Part shown: positions 8,386 to 17,160 of the stretch, piece by piece
How the letters are laid out: the number at the start of each line of letters is the position of its first letter
Position numbering within the stretch: the stretch's first letter is position 1
Origin: Methylobacterium oryzae
Lineage (GTDB): Bacteria; Pseudomonadota; Alphaproteobacteria; Rhizobiales; Beijerinckiaceae
Length of the DNA stretch: 64,000 bases
Assembly: GCF_021398735.1 (NCBI RefSeq)
Contig: NZ_CP090349.1
Location: 2,675,001-2,739,000 of the forward strand
Direction of reading: 5' to 3'
Position numbers and translations under genes: made by a program
The notes under the pieces: model-generated
Told to the model about the DNA's origin: nothing
What the model saw: only the letters and a program-made list of their open reading frames with translations
Database searches by the model: none

Positions 8386-9708
8386 GGGAAGCGCAGCGGT
8401 CGCCAGCATGGCGAGGACCGCGAGCAGCATGCAGGCCGTGGCGACCCAACCGAGCAACTTGAGCCAGCCTCGCACTGCGAAGGCGCCCATGACGTCGGCC
8501 CGCGCCGCCGCCAGCATCATCACGGCCATGACCGGGACCGCGATGACCCCGTTGACGACCGCGCTCCAGTAGAGCGCCCGGATCGGATCGACCGCGCCGA
8601 GGCTGACGGCCATGCCGACCAGGGTCGCGAGCGCGACCGTGCCGTAGAAGGCGCGCGCCTCCAGCAGGCGCCGGCCGAAGCCCACCGGCCAGCGCCGGGC
8701 CTCCCCGACCGCGTAGGCCGCCGAGCCCGCGAGCACCGGGACCGCCAGCAGCCCGGTGCCGATGATGCCAAGCGCGAAGACGGTCGCCGAGAATGGTCCG
8801 GCGAGGGGGCGGAGCGCCTCCGCGGCCTGGGCGGATGTCTGGATGTCGGTGACGCCGTTCGCGTGCAGGACGGCCGCCGTGGTGACCATGATGGCGAGCG
8901 CCACCACGTTCGAGAACGTCATGCCCACGAGCGTGTCGACCTCGATCCTGTGCAGGGCGTGCCCGCCTTGCTCGGGCGCGTGCAGGAGATCGCGCCGGCG
9001 CGGGAAGGCGTGCAGGTCCTCGGCCTCCTCGGCTGCCTGCCAGAAGAACAGGTACGGGCTGATCGTCGTCCCGAAGAGCGCCACCAGCGCCGTGAGGCCG
9101 CCCCCGCCGAGGTCGATGCGCGGCAGGGCGATGGCCACGCCGAGGTCCCACCAGGAGACGCGGGCCAGGATCACCACGCCGAGATAGGCGAACAGGCTCA
9201 GCGTCAGCCACTTCAGGACGGCGACGTAGCGCGTGTACTGCAGGGCGAGCTGCATGAAGGCGCAGGTGCCGGCGAAGAGGGCCACGTACAGCCAGCGTGG
9301 GCCCGGCACGAGCAGGGCGAGGGCGTCCGCCATGGCGCCGAGATCGGCCCCGAGGTTCAGGACGTTGGCGGCGAGCAGCAGGATGACCACGCCCTGAAGG
9401 AGGCCGTTCGGGTAATGCTCGCGCAGCACGCCGGCAATGCCGTGGCCGGTGGTGCGTCCGATCCTCGCCGAGACCATCTGCACCGCCGCCATGAGCGGCA
9501 GGGTGTAGAGCATGGTCCAGCACAGCCCGTAGCCGAACTGGGCGCCGGCCTGCCCGTAGGTGGCGATGCCGCTCGGGTCGTCGTCAGAGGCGCCGGTGAT
9601 TAGCCCGGGCCCGAGTACCCGGAGCAGGCGCGGCTTTGAGGGACCGACGGTGGGGCTCGGAGCCTCGGGGTCGTCCGCCTCCCCGGTCGCGACGGACGGG
9701 ACGCTCAT
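8377..9708 (-). CDS. Nramp-family divalent metal transporter
   Basis: 443 residues, about 11 membrane helices. TM1 carries GLITGASDDDPSGIATYGQ, the DPSG-type motif in which Nramp proteins bind Mn2+ or Fe2+ with an Asp and an Asn. Here the expected DPGN is DPSG, so a key Asn is changed, as in Nramp-related transporters of uncertain substrate. The TM6 region has the less conserved IIGTGLLAVPVLAGS. The ATG overlaps the stop of the preceding small gene by four bases (ATGA). It is third in a unit behind FNR-like box 5. The metal carried cannot be assigned. Confidence 0.8.
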   Translation of the reverse strand: MSVPSVATGEADDPEAPSPTVGPSKPRLLRVLGPGLITGASDDDPSGIATYGQAGAQFGYGLCWTMLYTLPLMAAVQMVSARIGRTTGHGIAGVLREHYPNGLLQGVVILLLAANVLNLGADLGAMADALALLVPGPRWLYVALFAGTCAFMQLALQYTRYVAVLKWLTLSLFAYLGVVILARVSWWDLGVAIALPRIDLGGGGLTALVALFGTTISPYLFFWQAAEEAEDLHAFPRRRDLLHAPEQGGHALHRIEVDTLVGMTFSNVVALAIMVTTAAVLHANGVTDIQTSAQAAEALRPLAGPFSATVFALGIIGTGLLAVPVLAGSAAYAVGEARRWPVGFGRRLLEARAFYGTVALATLVGMAVSLGAVDPIRALYWSAVVNGVIAVPVMAVMMLAAARADVMGAFAVRGWLKLLGWVATACMLLAVLAMLATAALPLI

Positions 9709-9962
9709 GACACCGGCTTCGAGGCCGTGGCGTTCGCCTCGGTCCGGACCATGCGCGCGACCCTCAGGGCCGCCGACAGGTCGTCGCCGTCCGTGCCGTA
9801 CCGCCGGAACAGGGCGTCGAGCCAATCCGGGCGCGCCGCCCCGGTATCCGGAATGTCTGCGAACGGGACGTGGTACATCCCGTCGAGCGCCTCGATGCCG
9901 TAGCCGGTGACGGCCCATCGCCGCCCCTGCCAATGCACGGGTTCGGTCAGCCCATGGCTCAT
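9705..9962 (-). CDS. Small protein upstream of Nramp gene
   Basis: 85 residues, family not recognised. Soluble, with motifs WQGRRWAVTGYGIEALDGMYH and RPDWLDALFRRYG. It has no cysteine cluster or membrane segment. The start at 9962 has a strong GAGGAGGCGAGG site. It overlaps the Nramp start by four bases, which argues for stoichiometric translation and perhaps an accessory role for the transporter. An in-frame start seven codons earlier is possible. Confidence 0.65.
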   Translation of the reverse strand: MSHGLTEPVHWQGRRWAVTGYGIEALDGMYHVPFADIPDTGAARPDWLDALFRRYGTDGDDLSAALRVARMVRTEANATASKPVS

Positions 9963-9972
9963 CCTCGCCTCC

Positions 9973-10188
9973 TCACGCCGCATGCTCGCCGAGTTCGCAG
10001 ACCTCGCAGGTGTCCGCCCGCAGCCGCCAGTCGACGACCCCGTCGGCCTCGCACAGCATCGCCTTGGCCGCGTAGGCGGCTGCCACGTCCGAGCAGGCGG
10101 TCACCACCGCCTGCCGTTGCAGCACGCGGTGGTCGTGGCCGGTATCGTCCGGGACGGTCTTGTGGAAGGTGACCAAGTATATGCGCAT
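9973..10188 (-). CDS. Small protein with C-terminal Cys pair
   Basis: 71 residues, unrecognised. It begins MRIYLVTFHKTVPDDTGHDH and ends with DTCEVCELGEHAA; the CEVC pair and nearby histidines could bind a metal or react with oxidants. The ribosome site GGAGGCGGGCG precedes the ATG. It is first in the unit with the 85-residue protein (10 bases later) and the Nramp gene, and FNR-like box 5 lies 56 bp upstream. Confidence 0.6.
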   Translation of the reverse strand: MRIYLVTFHKTVPDDTGHDHRVLQRQAVVTACSDVAAAYAAKAMLCEADGVVDWRLRADTCEVCELGEHAA

Positions 10189-10244
10189 CGCCCGCCTCCG
10201 CCTGCCGGTCGATGCGGACCTTGAACCGGTCGGGCCGGCCGGCG

Positions 10245-10258
10245 TTGATCCAGCGCAA
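10245..10258 (-). promoter_or_regulatory. FNR/FixK-like box 5
   Basis: TTGATCCAGCGCAA, identical to box 3, 56 bp before the start at 10188 of the three-gene Nramp unit. Confidence 0.7.
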
Positions 10259-10270
10259 GGGCGCCCGCGT

Positions 10271-10789
10271 TCATGTCCCCGCCGTCGGCGGGAAAAGTGG
10301 TTCGCGACCTGGCTCCCCGTCCGCCGGGTGGCGGGCCGATGCTGCGCGATGGGCGTGCGCCTTCCCGTGCAGCGGCCAGTAGCGCTCCATGGCGAGATAG
10401 GTGAACGAGGCGGACCAGCCGATCAGCAGGAGTCCGTTGAGCGCCTCGACGCCGGTGAGCAGGCGGGCATGGCCGACCGGGGCGTGGTCGCCGTAGCCCA
10501 ATGAGGAGTAGGCGACCACGGAGACGAAAAGGCAGTCCTCGAAGGTCTCGATGGGCACGCCTGAGAAGGCGCCGAGCCCGAGCCTGAGGACCAGCAACCA
10601 GTAGGCGACGGCGTAGGTCCAGACAGCGGCCGTGTGTCCTGCGAAGGCCGCCAGCACCACGGCGACGATGCGCCAGCGCGGAGGCACCGGCAGTTCCGAA
10701 AGGTGCTCCGACGTGAGGCGAAGGGTCTCGTACAGCAGCAAGATGGTGGCCATGACGAGGACGATGCTGGCGGCCAGGACGACGAACAT
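10271..10789 (-). CDS. Two-helix potassium channel-like protein
   Basis: 172 residues. The N-terminal hydrophobic segment (1-20) and one near 40-70 are followed by the pore. SSLGYGD at residues 95-101 is the K+ selectivity filter of the Ion_trans_2 family, and the last helix is near 112-132 (ALNGLLLIGWSASFTYLAM). There is no RCK domain; the C-terminal tail is short and charged. It would let K+ cross the inner membrane and adjust membrane potential or turgor. The ribosome site before the ATG is weak. FNR-like box 6 is 57 bp upstream. Confidence 0.82.
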   Translation of the reverse strand: MFVVLAASIVLVMATILLLYETLRLTSEHLSELPVPPRWRIVAVVLAAFAGHTAAVWTYAVAYWLLVLRLGLGAFSGVPIETFEDCLFVSVVAYSSLGYGDHAPVGHARLLTGVEALNGLLLIGWSASFTYLAMERYWPLHGKAHAHRAASARHPADGEPGREPLFPPTAGT

Positions 10790-10846
10790 GGCTTCGGTTC
10801 CATGGACGGGGCACGAGGGTCGTGCCCGACCTCACCGAGGGCCGCG

Positions 10847-10860
10847 TTGACCTGCCTCAA
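10847..10860 (-). promoter_or_regulatory. FNR/FixK-like box 6
   Basis: TTGACCTGCCTCAA, an exact TTGA-N6-TCAA, 57 bp before the potassium-channel start at 10789. Confidence 0.7.
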
Positions 10861-10969
10861 GCGTGACGCTCCTGCGACCTTGATCGTGCCGGTAACGCCG
10901 TGGTCCGGGTCGCAGAAGGGTCGGAGATGACGCCGGCGCTCCTCCTCTACCCGAACCCGGACCTGATAC

Positions 10970-10983
10970 TTGAGGCAGGTCAA
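10970..10983 (+). promoter_or_regulatory. FNR/FixK-like box 7
   Basis: TTGAGGCAGGTCAA, an exact TTGA-N6-TCAA, 62 bp before the Usp start at 11046. It shares the intergenic region with box 6, facing the other way, with 109 bp between them. Confidence 0.7.
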
Positions 10984-11045
10984 CGCCGTCCTGTCCGGAG
11001 ACCTCCACCGTGGTGGCCGCCCAACCCGGGTCGAGGGAGGCTCCG

Positions 11046-11864
11046 ATGTCCATTGCCAGCATCATGGTCGCGGTCGATGACGGGCTTCACGCCCCGGCGC
11101 GGGTCCGGCTCGCCGCTGGGCTCGCGGAGCGCCTCGGGGCCCGCCTTGTCGGTGTCGCCGCCTGCATGCCCGATTACCCGCGGGGGTACGGCGAGACCGC
11201 CGTGCCCATGGGGATGGTCATCGAGGAGATCCGTCAGGCCGCCCTGGGCAAGCTCGCGAACGCGGAGCAGGCCTTCCGCAAGGCCTCTTGCCTGATCGAC
11301 CGGGTCGAGTGGCGCTCCGACGTCGCCGCCCCAGTCCCGTTCCTGGAAGGGCAATCCCGTGCGGCGGACCTCGTCGTCGTGGGGCGCCACGCCGACGACG
11401 AGGGCTTGGCGCCCGGTATGGCGGTCGGCGTCGGCGATGCGCTGATGGGGCTGGGGCGGCCTGTCCTGGCGGTCCCGGCCGGCATCGAGCACCTGGAAGC
11501 CAAGCGCGTCGTCATAGGCTGGAAGAACACTTTGCAGACGCGCCGGGCGGTGTCGGATGCCATGCCCATTTTGCGTCGCGCCGAGGCGGTGCAGGTGTTT
11601 CGGGTCGGTGATGGCGAGGACCGCCACTAGGTCGAGGACGTTGTCCGCTACCTCGCGCTGCACGACGTGAGGGCCAGCGCGCACCTGGCGGGGCCCTCCG
11701 GCTGGACCGTCGCCGATGACCTGAGGGGCGCGACGCGTATGTTCGGCGCCGACCTGATCGTGACCGGCGCCTACGGCTACAGCCGCCTGCGAGAGTGGTT
11801 CTTCGGAGGGGTCACGCGAGACCTGCTGGAGAAGGCGTCCGTCTGCTGCCTGATGTCCCACTGA
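11046..11864 (+). pseudogene. Universal stress protein gene with in-frame amber stop
   Basis: Tandem Usp gene, paralogue of those at 3941 and 6275. It opens with SIASIMVAVDDG, continues into the second domain (KRVVIGWKNTLQTRRAV), then meets TAG at 11628-11630 after VGDGEDRH. The same frame continues without interruption through VEDVVRYLALHDV to GAYGYSRLREWFFGGVTRD and the shared tail CCLMSH at 11864. A single base change from GAG or CAG would explain it. As written it encodes 194 residues: one whole Usp domain plus half of the second. The truncated form could still be made, since FNR-like box 7 and the ribosome site GGGAGG are intact. A sequencing error is also possible. Confidence 0.8.
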
Positions 11865-11879
11865 CCGGAGGGCGTTTCG

Positions 11880-12122
11880 ATGGCCAACCTAGTCGATCCG
11901 AACCGAGGCAAACCGGGCTTCCCGCCGCCTTCGACCGCGCTTCCGCTGGACCCGGGCGAAGACCCCCTACCCGAGCCAGTCGGGGTGCTCATGCCTGGAC
12001 ATAACGACATGCCGCCGATGAACGAGCCCCTGGGCATCCCGGGAGGCATGCCGCCGGAGATCATACCTTTTGGCGCGATAAAGGAGGGCGCTTGGAGCGC
12101 CGCGCGAGATAATTTGCGTTGA
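11880..12122 (+). CDS. Small proline-rich protein
   Basis: 80 residues, unrecognised. Very rich in Pro, Gly and Met (PGFPPPSTALPLDPGEDPLP, then PGGMPPEIIPFG), with no membrane segment or cysteines, and likely disordered. The ribosome site GGAGGG precedes the ATG. It begins 15 bases after the broken Usp gene and would share its transcript. It is the last gene of the stress island. Confidence 0.55.
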   Translation: MANLVDPNRGKPGFPPPSTALPLDPGEDPLPEPVGVLMPGHNDMPPMNEPLGIPGGMPPEIIPFGAIKEGAWSAARDNLR

Positions 12123-13243
12123 AGTTGACACTGGGCGCCCAGGGCGAAGGTGGTTTGAAGCTAAGAATGTTGTGACGGTCGGCTAGACTGATGTCCGCTT
12201 TGGAGACGCGAACGAGGGCCATCTAGTGACTGCATTGGGCGCTACGCGGAAGGTCCGCTTGCGGAGCGGCAGGCGCGCCGTGGTGCTGACGGCAGGGCTA
12301 CTGTCTTGCGGCGGGTTAAGTACCAGCGGCGAGTGACGAACGTCGTGGCAGGCATCTGCCCGACTTGACGTCGCAGCTGCAGCGGGTCAGCGAGGTCGAC
12401 CTCGGCCTGCTACCGATCGGCTTCGGGGAAGATGCGCGGCACAGGGGCAGCTCGGATCTGCGCGGCCGGTCCTTCGAACGCGCCGGAGCAGGCCAGGCCG
12501 CGGGCCTGCTAGGCGCCAAACCGCGAGTACATCTTCATCCGCGCCCCGCACCTCGACGGGGCCGCGGCACGAGCCGTGACCCAAGCCGCCCCGCGACCCG
12601 AATACACATGCGCGACTTCCGCCAATCATCGGCCCAATAGCCACCGAGCAGATCGGTGCTGCTCTCGCAGCAGCGCTACTGCAACAGCAGGATAAGGCGA
12701 CTGGCCGCACGCGACAGCGTCGCTCCCTGGAGCTCCCCGGGGGCTCGGCCTATCTGCAGGCAGTACTTCTCCGCGATCTACTGCGCCCGATGCCCCGAAT
12801 GGAGACCAACGTTCTCGGTGCTGCACGCCGAGGCTGCCAAATAGCCCGCCTGCCCCATCTGCATGCGCAAGTCGTTCGGCTGCAACATTTTTTCGGAACG
12901 AGCCGCCATTTCGGCTCGACGAACGTCCATTCCTGCACAGACAGTCAAAATGGCAGTTTTCTTGGCGGGCCAACGAGGACGTCCCCACAGTCGTCGCCAA
13001 AACACTTCGGGCCGTGTGTGGAAGGTCACAGACGGCCGCTAATCTGACCGCGCTGCCCCGATTAAGGCTCGCGAGACGTCATCCCGATCACTGGGGAGGC
13101 CCAGATCACGAAGGCCCGGACACAGAAAAACGCCCGCCGAGAATTCCCGGCGGGCTTTGCTGACTACGAACTGATCAGAACGCGGAAGGACGGCCGACTC
13201 TCTCAGGGGCGGCCTGAACTCGCTAGTTCGCTCGGAGGCCTGC
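12123..13243 (+). other. Long stretch without a convincing gene
   Basis: 1.1 kb of lower GC than its surroundings. No frame has a ribosome site together with coherent protein sequence. A plus-strand frame around 12600-12850 reads like helical protein (IGPIATEQIGAALAAALL) but has no start and decays, suggesting the remains of a gene. A 36-codon frame starting at GTG 12226 ends LLSCGG-like and is too short to judge. A terminator hairpin lies at 13132-13155. Confidence 0.5.
13132..13155 (-). terminator. Rho-independent terminator, probably bidirectional
   Basis: GCCCGCCG (13132-13139) pairs with CGGCGGGC (13148-13155) around an 8-base loop. On the minus strand it is followed by TTTTT, so it fits the end of the gene at 13244-14101, 88 bases upstream; on the plus strand only TTT follows. 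Confidence 0.75.
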
Positions 13244-14101
13244 CTAATAGATCGGGCTGCACCGCAGCATCTCCGTCAAGCGATCGGCCTCCCCACGCCG
13301 GTACTCGAAATCGTCGTACCGGTGCTCGCCCTCGACTAGGTAGTAGTGCTCGGGGTAGCCGGCCTCTCGCCTAGCCTTCCTGAGCATGTCCTGCGACAGC
13401 CGCACGCGTGGAAGCGTTACGATACCGCTATAACGATGCTTCAGGCCAGAGAAGCTCGCGAAGGTATCGGTAGGCGTCAATCCGAAGACGTCCCGCTCGT
13501 GTGCACTGAGGGTCGGGTCAACGCCCTTCATGCAGTAGCGAAACCAGCGCCACTGTTCCTCGATGGCGCGAGCGGGCGCCGTCTCGCGCCGGCGCCGGAC
13601 GTGCAGCCGTCGTTGAAACCCGACGCGATCGAGCCGCTTGACGTACCGGTCCAGCCACCGCCGATACTGCGGGTACACGGCATCAGGCACGTGGGCTCCG
13701 CTGTGCGAGTGGAGGCCGAACGTCTCGGAGCGCTCGAACACCGTGTAGTTGTAGTTCGGCACGAGGTGCCGCCGCATGAACTTGCGCTGAGCCTGCATCA
13801 TGCGGCGGTGAGCCCCATCGACCTCCTGGCCGTAACGGTGACCCATCCTGTCCCAAGCGACGGTCACCTGCACGTTTAGGATACGCCCTCGGTAGTTTGC
13901 AAACGCCACGCCCTGGTGGGCAGTCCAGAACTGCATCCGCGTGATCGACCGCGACTCGGGCTGGAACTGCTCGTCGTACGCGGCAGGGCAGTAGCCAACG
14001 ATGGCGTCTCGCATCGCACGCTGATGACTGTCGGAGTAAGGCAGAAAGACTTCGTCCTCACTCCTGTCGGAGAATGGTTTCGCCTCGTCAAAATCGAGCA
14101 T
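13244..14101 (-). CDS. Putative HUH-type Rep-like protein
   Basis: 285 residues. The pattern resembles rolling-circle replication initiators of plasmids and small phages. LHSHSGAH at residues 130-137 fits an HUH metal site, FRYCMKGVDP at 187-196 has a Tyr and a Lys three residues later as in the catalytic tyrosine motif, and the following basic block ends in SGLKHRYSGI. These would nick DNA and join to its 5' end. The ATG at 14101 was chosen over a GTG 13 codons earlier because TTGGAG precedes it. It lies 139 bp after the gene at 14241 on the same strand, and a terminator follows. The assignment is by motif only. Confidence 0.5.
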   Translation of the reverse strand: MLDFDEAKPFSDRSEDEVFLPYSDSHQRAMRDAIVGYCPAAYDEQFQPESRSITRMQFWTAHQGVAFANYRGRILNVQVTVAWDRMGHRYGQEVDGAHRRMMQAQRKFMRRHLVPNYNYTVFERSETFGLHSHSGAHVPDAVYPQYRRWLDRYVKRLDRVGFQRRLHVRRRRETAPARAIEEQWRWFRYCMKGVDPTLSAHERDVFGLTPTDTFASFSGLKHRYSGIVTLPRVRLSQDMLRKARREAGYPEHYYLVEGEHRYDDFEYRRGEADRLTEMLRCSPIY

Positions 14102-14240
14102 CCCAGTACTCCAAGGATTTCGGGAAGAGCGACCCACCACGGCCGGAATGTGCGCAGCGGGTCGTCCTGAAGAGCCAGGTACCAGTTCGTGTACACGGCT
14201 CAGGAGGCGACAGAGCGGGCGATCTCGGCTAGTGACGAGA

Positions 14241-14771
14241 TCAGGCCGTCTTGTCGTTATTACTCGTCAGATATTCGAACAAGCTCCCGCACAACTTCAT
14301 CGAAGGCAGTTTCGGGCGCTTCGGAAGGCGTACCGGGACTAAGATCGACTCGGGCATCGGCTCCGGGCTGTGCAGTAAGTTCTGGACGGCGGCGCCCACT
14401 GGACCAGCGTCGGACACCGATCTGACCAGATCGCGGGTGCGCTCGTCATAGGGCGCGAATACCCGCAAACTCAGCGTGAAAGCACGGTTATCGAGGTCCG
14501 TTTCTGCCTCGACGCGATCGAAATACGCCTCGCGACAGCTCGTCTCACTCGTTCGCAAGGGACGCCAGGGCTCAGCCACCACCGGTGTACTCAACGATCG
14601 CCGCACGTCGGTCTCTGACGCCGAACACGGGCCTTTCTCCGCTGTCAGCTCCAACGCCGGCGTAGGGACGTCCGCACTAATCCCCGGTGCACCCGACGAG
14701 GCATATTTGCTGTCGTCAGGGCGTGCGTCTGCTGCCGCGCCAGAAGGCGCGCCGTAAATGATCATGCGCAT
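14241..14771 (-). CDS. Hypothetical protein
   Basis: 176 residues, not recognised. The first 75 residues are Ser/Ala/Pro-rich and probably unstructured. The middle has a folded-looking segment (REAYFDRVEAETDLDNRAF, then LSLRVFAPYDERTRDLV), and the end is basic (RLPKRPKLPSMKLCGSLF). The ribosome site GGAGAGATC and AT-rich upstream DNA support the start. It lies upstream of the Rep-like gene in the same direction and may share its transcript. The lower GC and mixed codon use suggest transfer. Confidence 0.55.
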   Translation of the reverse strand: MRMIIYGAPSGAAADARPDDSKYASSGAPGISADVPTPALELTAEKGPCSASETDVRRSLSTPVVAEPWRPLRTSETSCREAYFDRVEAETDLDNRAFTLSLRVFAPYDERTRDLVRSVSDAGPVGAAVQNLLHSPEPMPESILVPVRLPKRPKLPSMKLCGSLFEYLTSNNDKTA

Positions 14772-15084
14772 GATCTCTCCGCCAATATAAGATAACTACC
14801 GACAGGCTACATTTCGCCGCCGACGGTAAATCTAAAATACACACCCAATCGCGGCATTCAAGGCAAAACGCAAAGTATTTTTGCAGTAAGTTCAACCGGC
14901 ATGTCGGCCATCAACTAAACCCGGATATGACGTGTTTAACACTTCGGCGATCAAAGCCTCCGAGCCGAAACGGCCCAGCAAAAAACCAAGTTCCCGCAAG
15001 AGTTTGAGGTCGGCACAACCTTCACTAGGTCCTCGGAAGGAGCGACGGCCAGGTCAGGCACCAGCGAAGTTTTTCTCGGGGATC

Positions 15085-15102
15085 GATCACGAATCCGTGA
15101 TC
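15085..15102. repeat. 7-bp inverted repeat
   Basis: GATCACG-AATC-CGTGATC, a perfect palindrome in otherwise gene-free DNA. It could be a regulator site left from a lost gene. Confidence 0.5.
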
Positions 15103-15816
15103 AAAGGAAGGTCGACTCGCCGAAGATGTCGGTCTGCGACAGCTTCCAGATCAGCGCGGAGATCGAGCTCACGCACACCCGCTTGAAATTTCCGGATGCC
15201 TCAGAGCCAGACGTGAGACGCAAGGCTGCCCGCCGTCACGACCCCGGATGACCAGGTCGGAATTCCGCAGCGACAGAACGACGGGAAGAGCCGCCGTTCA
15301 TGCATGATCAGATGCGTGGAAACGCTTCCCCACATGGCATGTGTAGCAACGAGCTTCACAACGACCAAAGGCAAGAAACACATGCCACGCTCCCCATGAG
15401 CACCGAGCCTCCACCGCTAGCCAGGCGGGATGGGGACCGCCGGGTCAGCTGCCGAGTGGTATCGGCAACAAGCGGCACGTCGTGCGAACGACGCGTCGCA
15501 GGACGGAGGAGATGGGTAGCCCCAACCCTCCGAAACGACCCCACTGTCCGCGGATCGAGCAGACGGGGTCCGTTCGCGCTGGCCGTCCAAGGTGACGGGA
15601 AGCGGTGCATAAAGGCCGACAGCCCAACCCCGGCCTCCCTATCGCAAGGTTGCACCTCGATCCGCCGGTCGACCGACGGCGTGGCTCCGGGATCCCGGGC
15701 CCCCTCTCGGGCGAGTGAGGCTTTGCCGCTCACCGGCAAAGCCTTGCCTCCAGCAAGCCGGCCTCCCTCAAACGTTCACCAGGATCCCGGATGAGGGAAT
15801 GGGGACGCGCCCATCA

Positions 15817-15844
15817 CCAGCCCCCACAGCCCAGCCCCCACAGC
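15817..15844 (+). repeat. Two copies of a 14-bp C-rich repeat
   Basis: CCAGCCCCCACAGC occurs twice back to back, followed by a partial CCAGCCCAGCC. It lies about 140 bp before the ArdC-type gene. Confidence 0.8.
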
Positions 15845-15985
15845 CCAGCCCAGCCACACGCCCCCACCGGACCCAGATGCACCCGGCACTTCATCTGCCG
15901 GTGAACGATCCCCGCCCCAACGGGAACCCCGCCTCGTGCCCGCCGCCATCACCCTGCCGCGGCCAGCCCGGGAGCATCGTCCCTC

Positions 15986-16948
15986 ATGCCCGCCACCGCC
16001 GTCCCGCCCGCCAGCGACCTGCACGCCCTTGTCGCCACCACCATCCTCGTCCAGCTCGAGACCGCCGACCCCGCTTCGTGGACGCCCCCCTGGCACGGCG
16101 CCGACCCCATGCCCCGCAACGCCCGCACCGGACGGCGCTACCGCGGCATCAACGTCCTCGCCCTTTGGTGCGCGGCCCAGGCCCGCGGCTACGCCGACGC
16201 GCGCTGGGCCACTTACCGGCAGTGGGTCGCGCTCGGTGCCCAGGTCCGCGGGGGCGAGCGCGCCACCCTCGTGCTGTTCTACAAGGAGCTGCCCCGCGGG
16301 GCGGAGGCCGAGCCCACCGCCGGCGCGCCCTTCGTCGCCCGCGCGGCCCACGTCTTCAACGTTGCGCAGGTCGACGCCGTCCCGCCGCCTGCCGACGCCC
16401 CCGCGCCCAGCGACGCCCCGGACCCGCTGCCCACCTTCGACGCCTTCGTCGCCGCAACCGGCGCCGCGATCCGCCATGGGGGCGCCCGCGCCTGCTACGT
16501 GCCGGCCGCCGACACGATCTACCTACCCACCCGCGACGCCTTCCGCACGCCCACGGGCTATGCCGGCACGCTCGCCCACGAGCTCGTGCACTGGACCGGC
16601 GCCGCCCATCGCCTCGCCCGCGACCTTACCGGCCGATTCGGTGCCCGCACCTACGCCGCCGAAGAGCTCGTGGCCGAGCTCGGCGCCGCCTTCGTACTGG
16701 CGGATCTAGGCATCGCACGCACACCCCACCCGAACCACGCCGCCTACTGCGCCTCCTGGGCGTCGCTCCTACGCGCCGACCCGCGCGCGCTGAGCCAAGC
16801 CGCCGCCCAAGGCTCACGCGCTGCCGACTACCTCGCAACGCTGCAACTGGGCGGGCCAGCGACGACCGGGCCGAACTCTGCAGGAGGTTGCCGCTCGCAC
16901 CACAATGCTGCTACACATCCCCAGGTGCCTCGCGAGACAAGCAACTGA
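15986..16948 (+). CDS. ArdC-type antirestriction / zincin-like protein
   Basis: 320 residues. The N-terminal part (10-130) is the ArdC ssDNA-binding domain, with PWHGADPMPRNARTGRRYRG and a segment beginning YRQWVALGAQVR. The C-terminal domain has HELVHWTG at residues 198-205, a zinc-metallopeptidase-like HExxH, followed by YAAEELVAELGAAF. ArdC proteins come from conjugative plasmids and protect incoming DNA from restriction. The family's usual end (RAADYL) is followed here by about 35 residues of unusual tail, so the 3' end may be frame-shifted or rearranged. There are no transfer genes nearby, so it is probably a relic of an integrated element. Confidence 0.85.
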   Translation: MPATAVPPASDLHALVATTILVQLETADPASWTPPWHGADPMPRNARTGRRYRGINVLALWCAAQARGYADARWATYRQWVALGAQVRGGERATLVLFYKELPRGAEAEPTAGAPFVARAAHVFNVAQVDAVPPPADAPAPSDAPDPLPTFDAFVAATGAAIRHGGARACYVPAADTIYLPTRDAFRTPTGYAGTLAHELVHWTGAAHRLARDLTGRFGARTYAAEELVAELGAAFVLADLGIARTPHPNHAAYCASWASLLRADPRALSQAAAQGSRAADYLATLQLGGPATTGPNSAGGCRSHHNAATHPQVPRETSN

Positions 16949-17160
16949 GAAGACTAGCTTTTCCTGGAAGCTGGCGGCGGGCTTAGTGTCCTGGCGCCCC
17001 AGCCAAATTTCCCAAGGGAAACAGGACCTTCGGTGCCGGGACTGAGCGGGTCCGCCGGAACGCGCGGTGTCGCCCCGCGGCACGAGAATCCGCACGGTCC
17101 CGAACGGCCCGCGGGCCGTCCGGCGCCGGCGCTCCGCACCGTGAGGCCGAGACGACCGCT

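Larger units (their letters stand above)
14772..15985 (+). other. Non-coding or decayed stretch
   Basis: 1.2 kb. 14772-14930 is AT-rich and should hold the promoter of the minus-strand gene at 14241. The rest shows only short frames without ribosome sites. A minus-strand frame ending near 15100 (SSISALIWKLSQTDIFGEST) may be the tail of a lost gene. An 18-bp palindrome lies at 15085-15102, and a C-rich direct repeat at 15817-15844 precedes the ArdC gene. Confidence 0.45.

Noticed and set aside
11628..11630. Amber codon as a pyrrolysine or read-through site
   Set aside because: No PylT/PylS system or recoding signal is visible, and Usp paralogues use a sense codon there. Mutation or error is simpler.
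13081..13240. Inverted repeats of an insertion sequence
   Set aside because: The hairpin at 13132 is a terminator with a T run; no transposase or matching second end was found.
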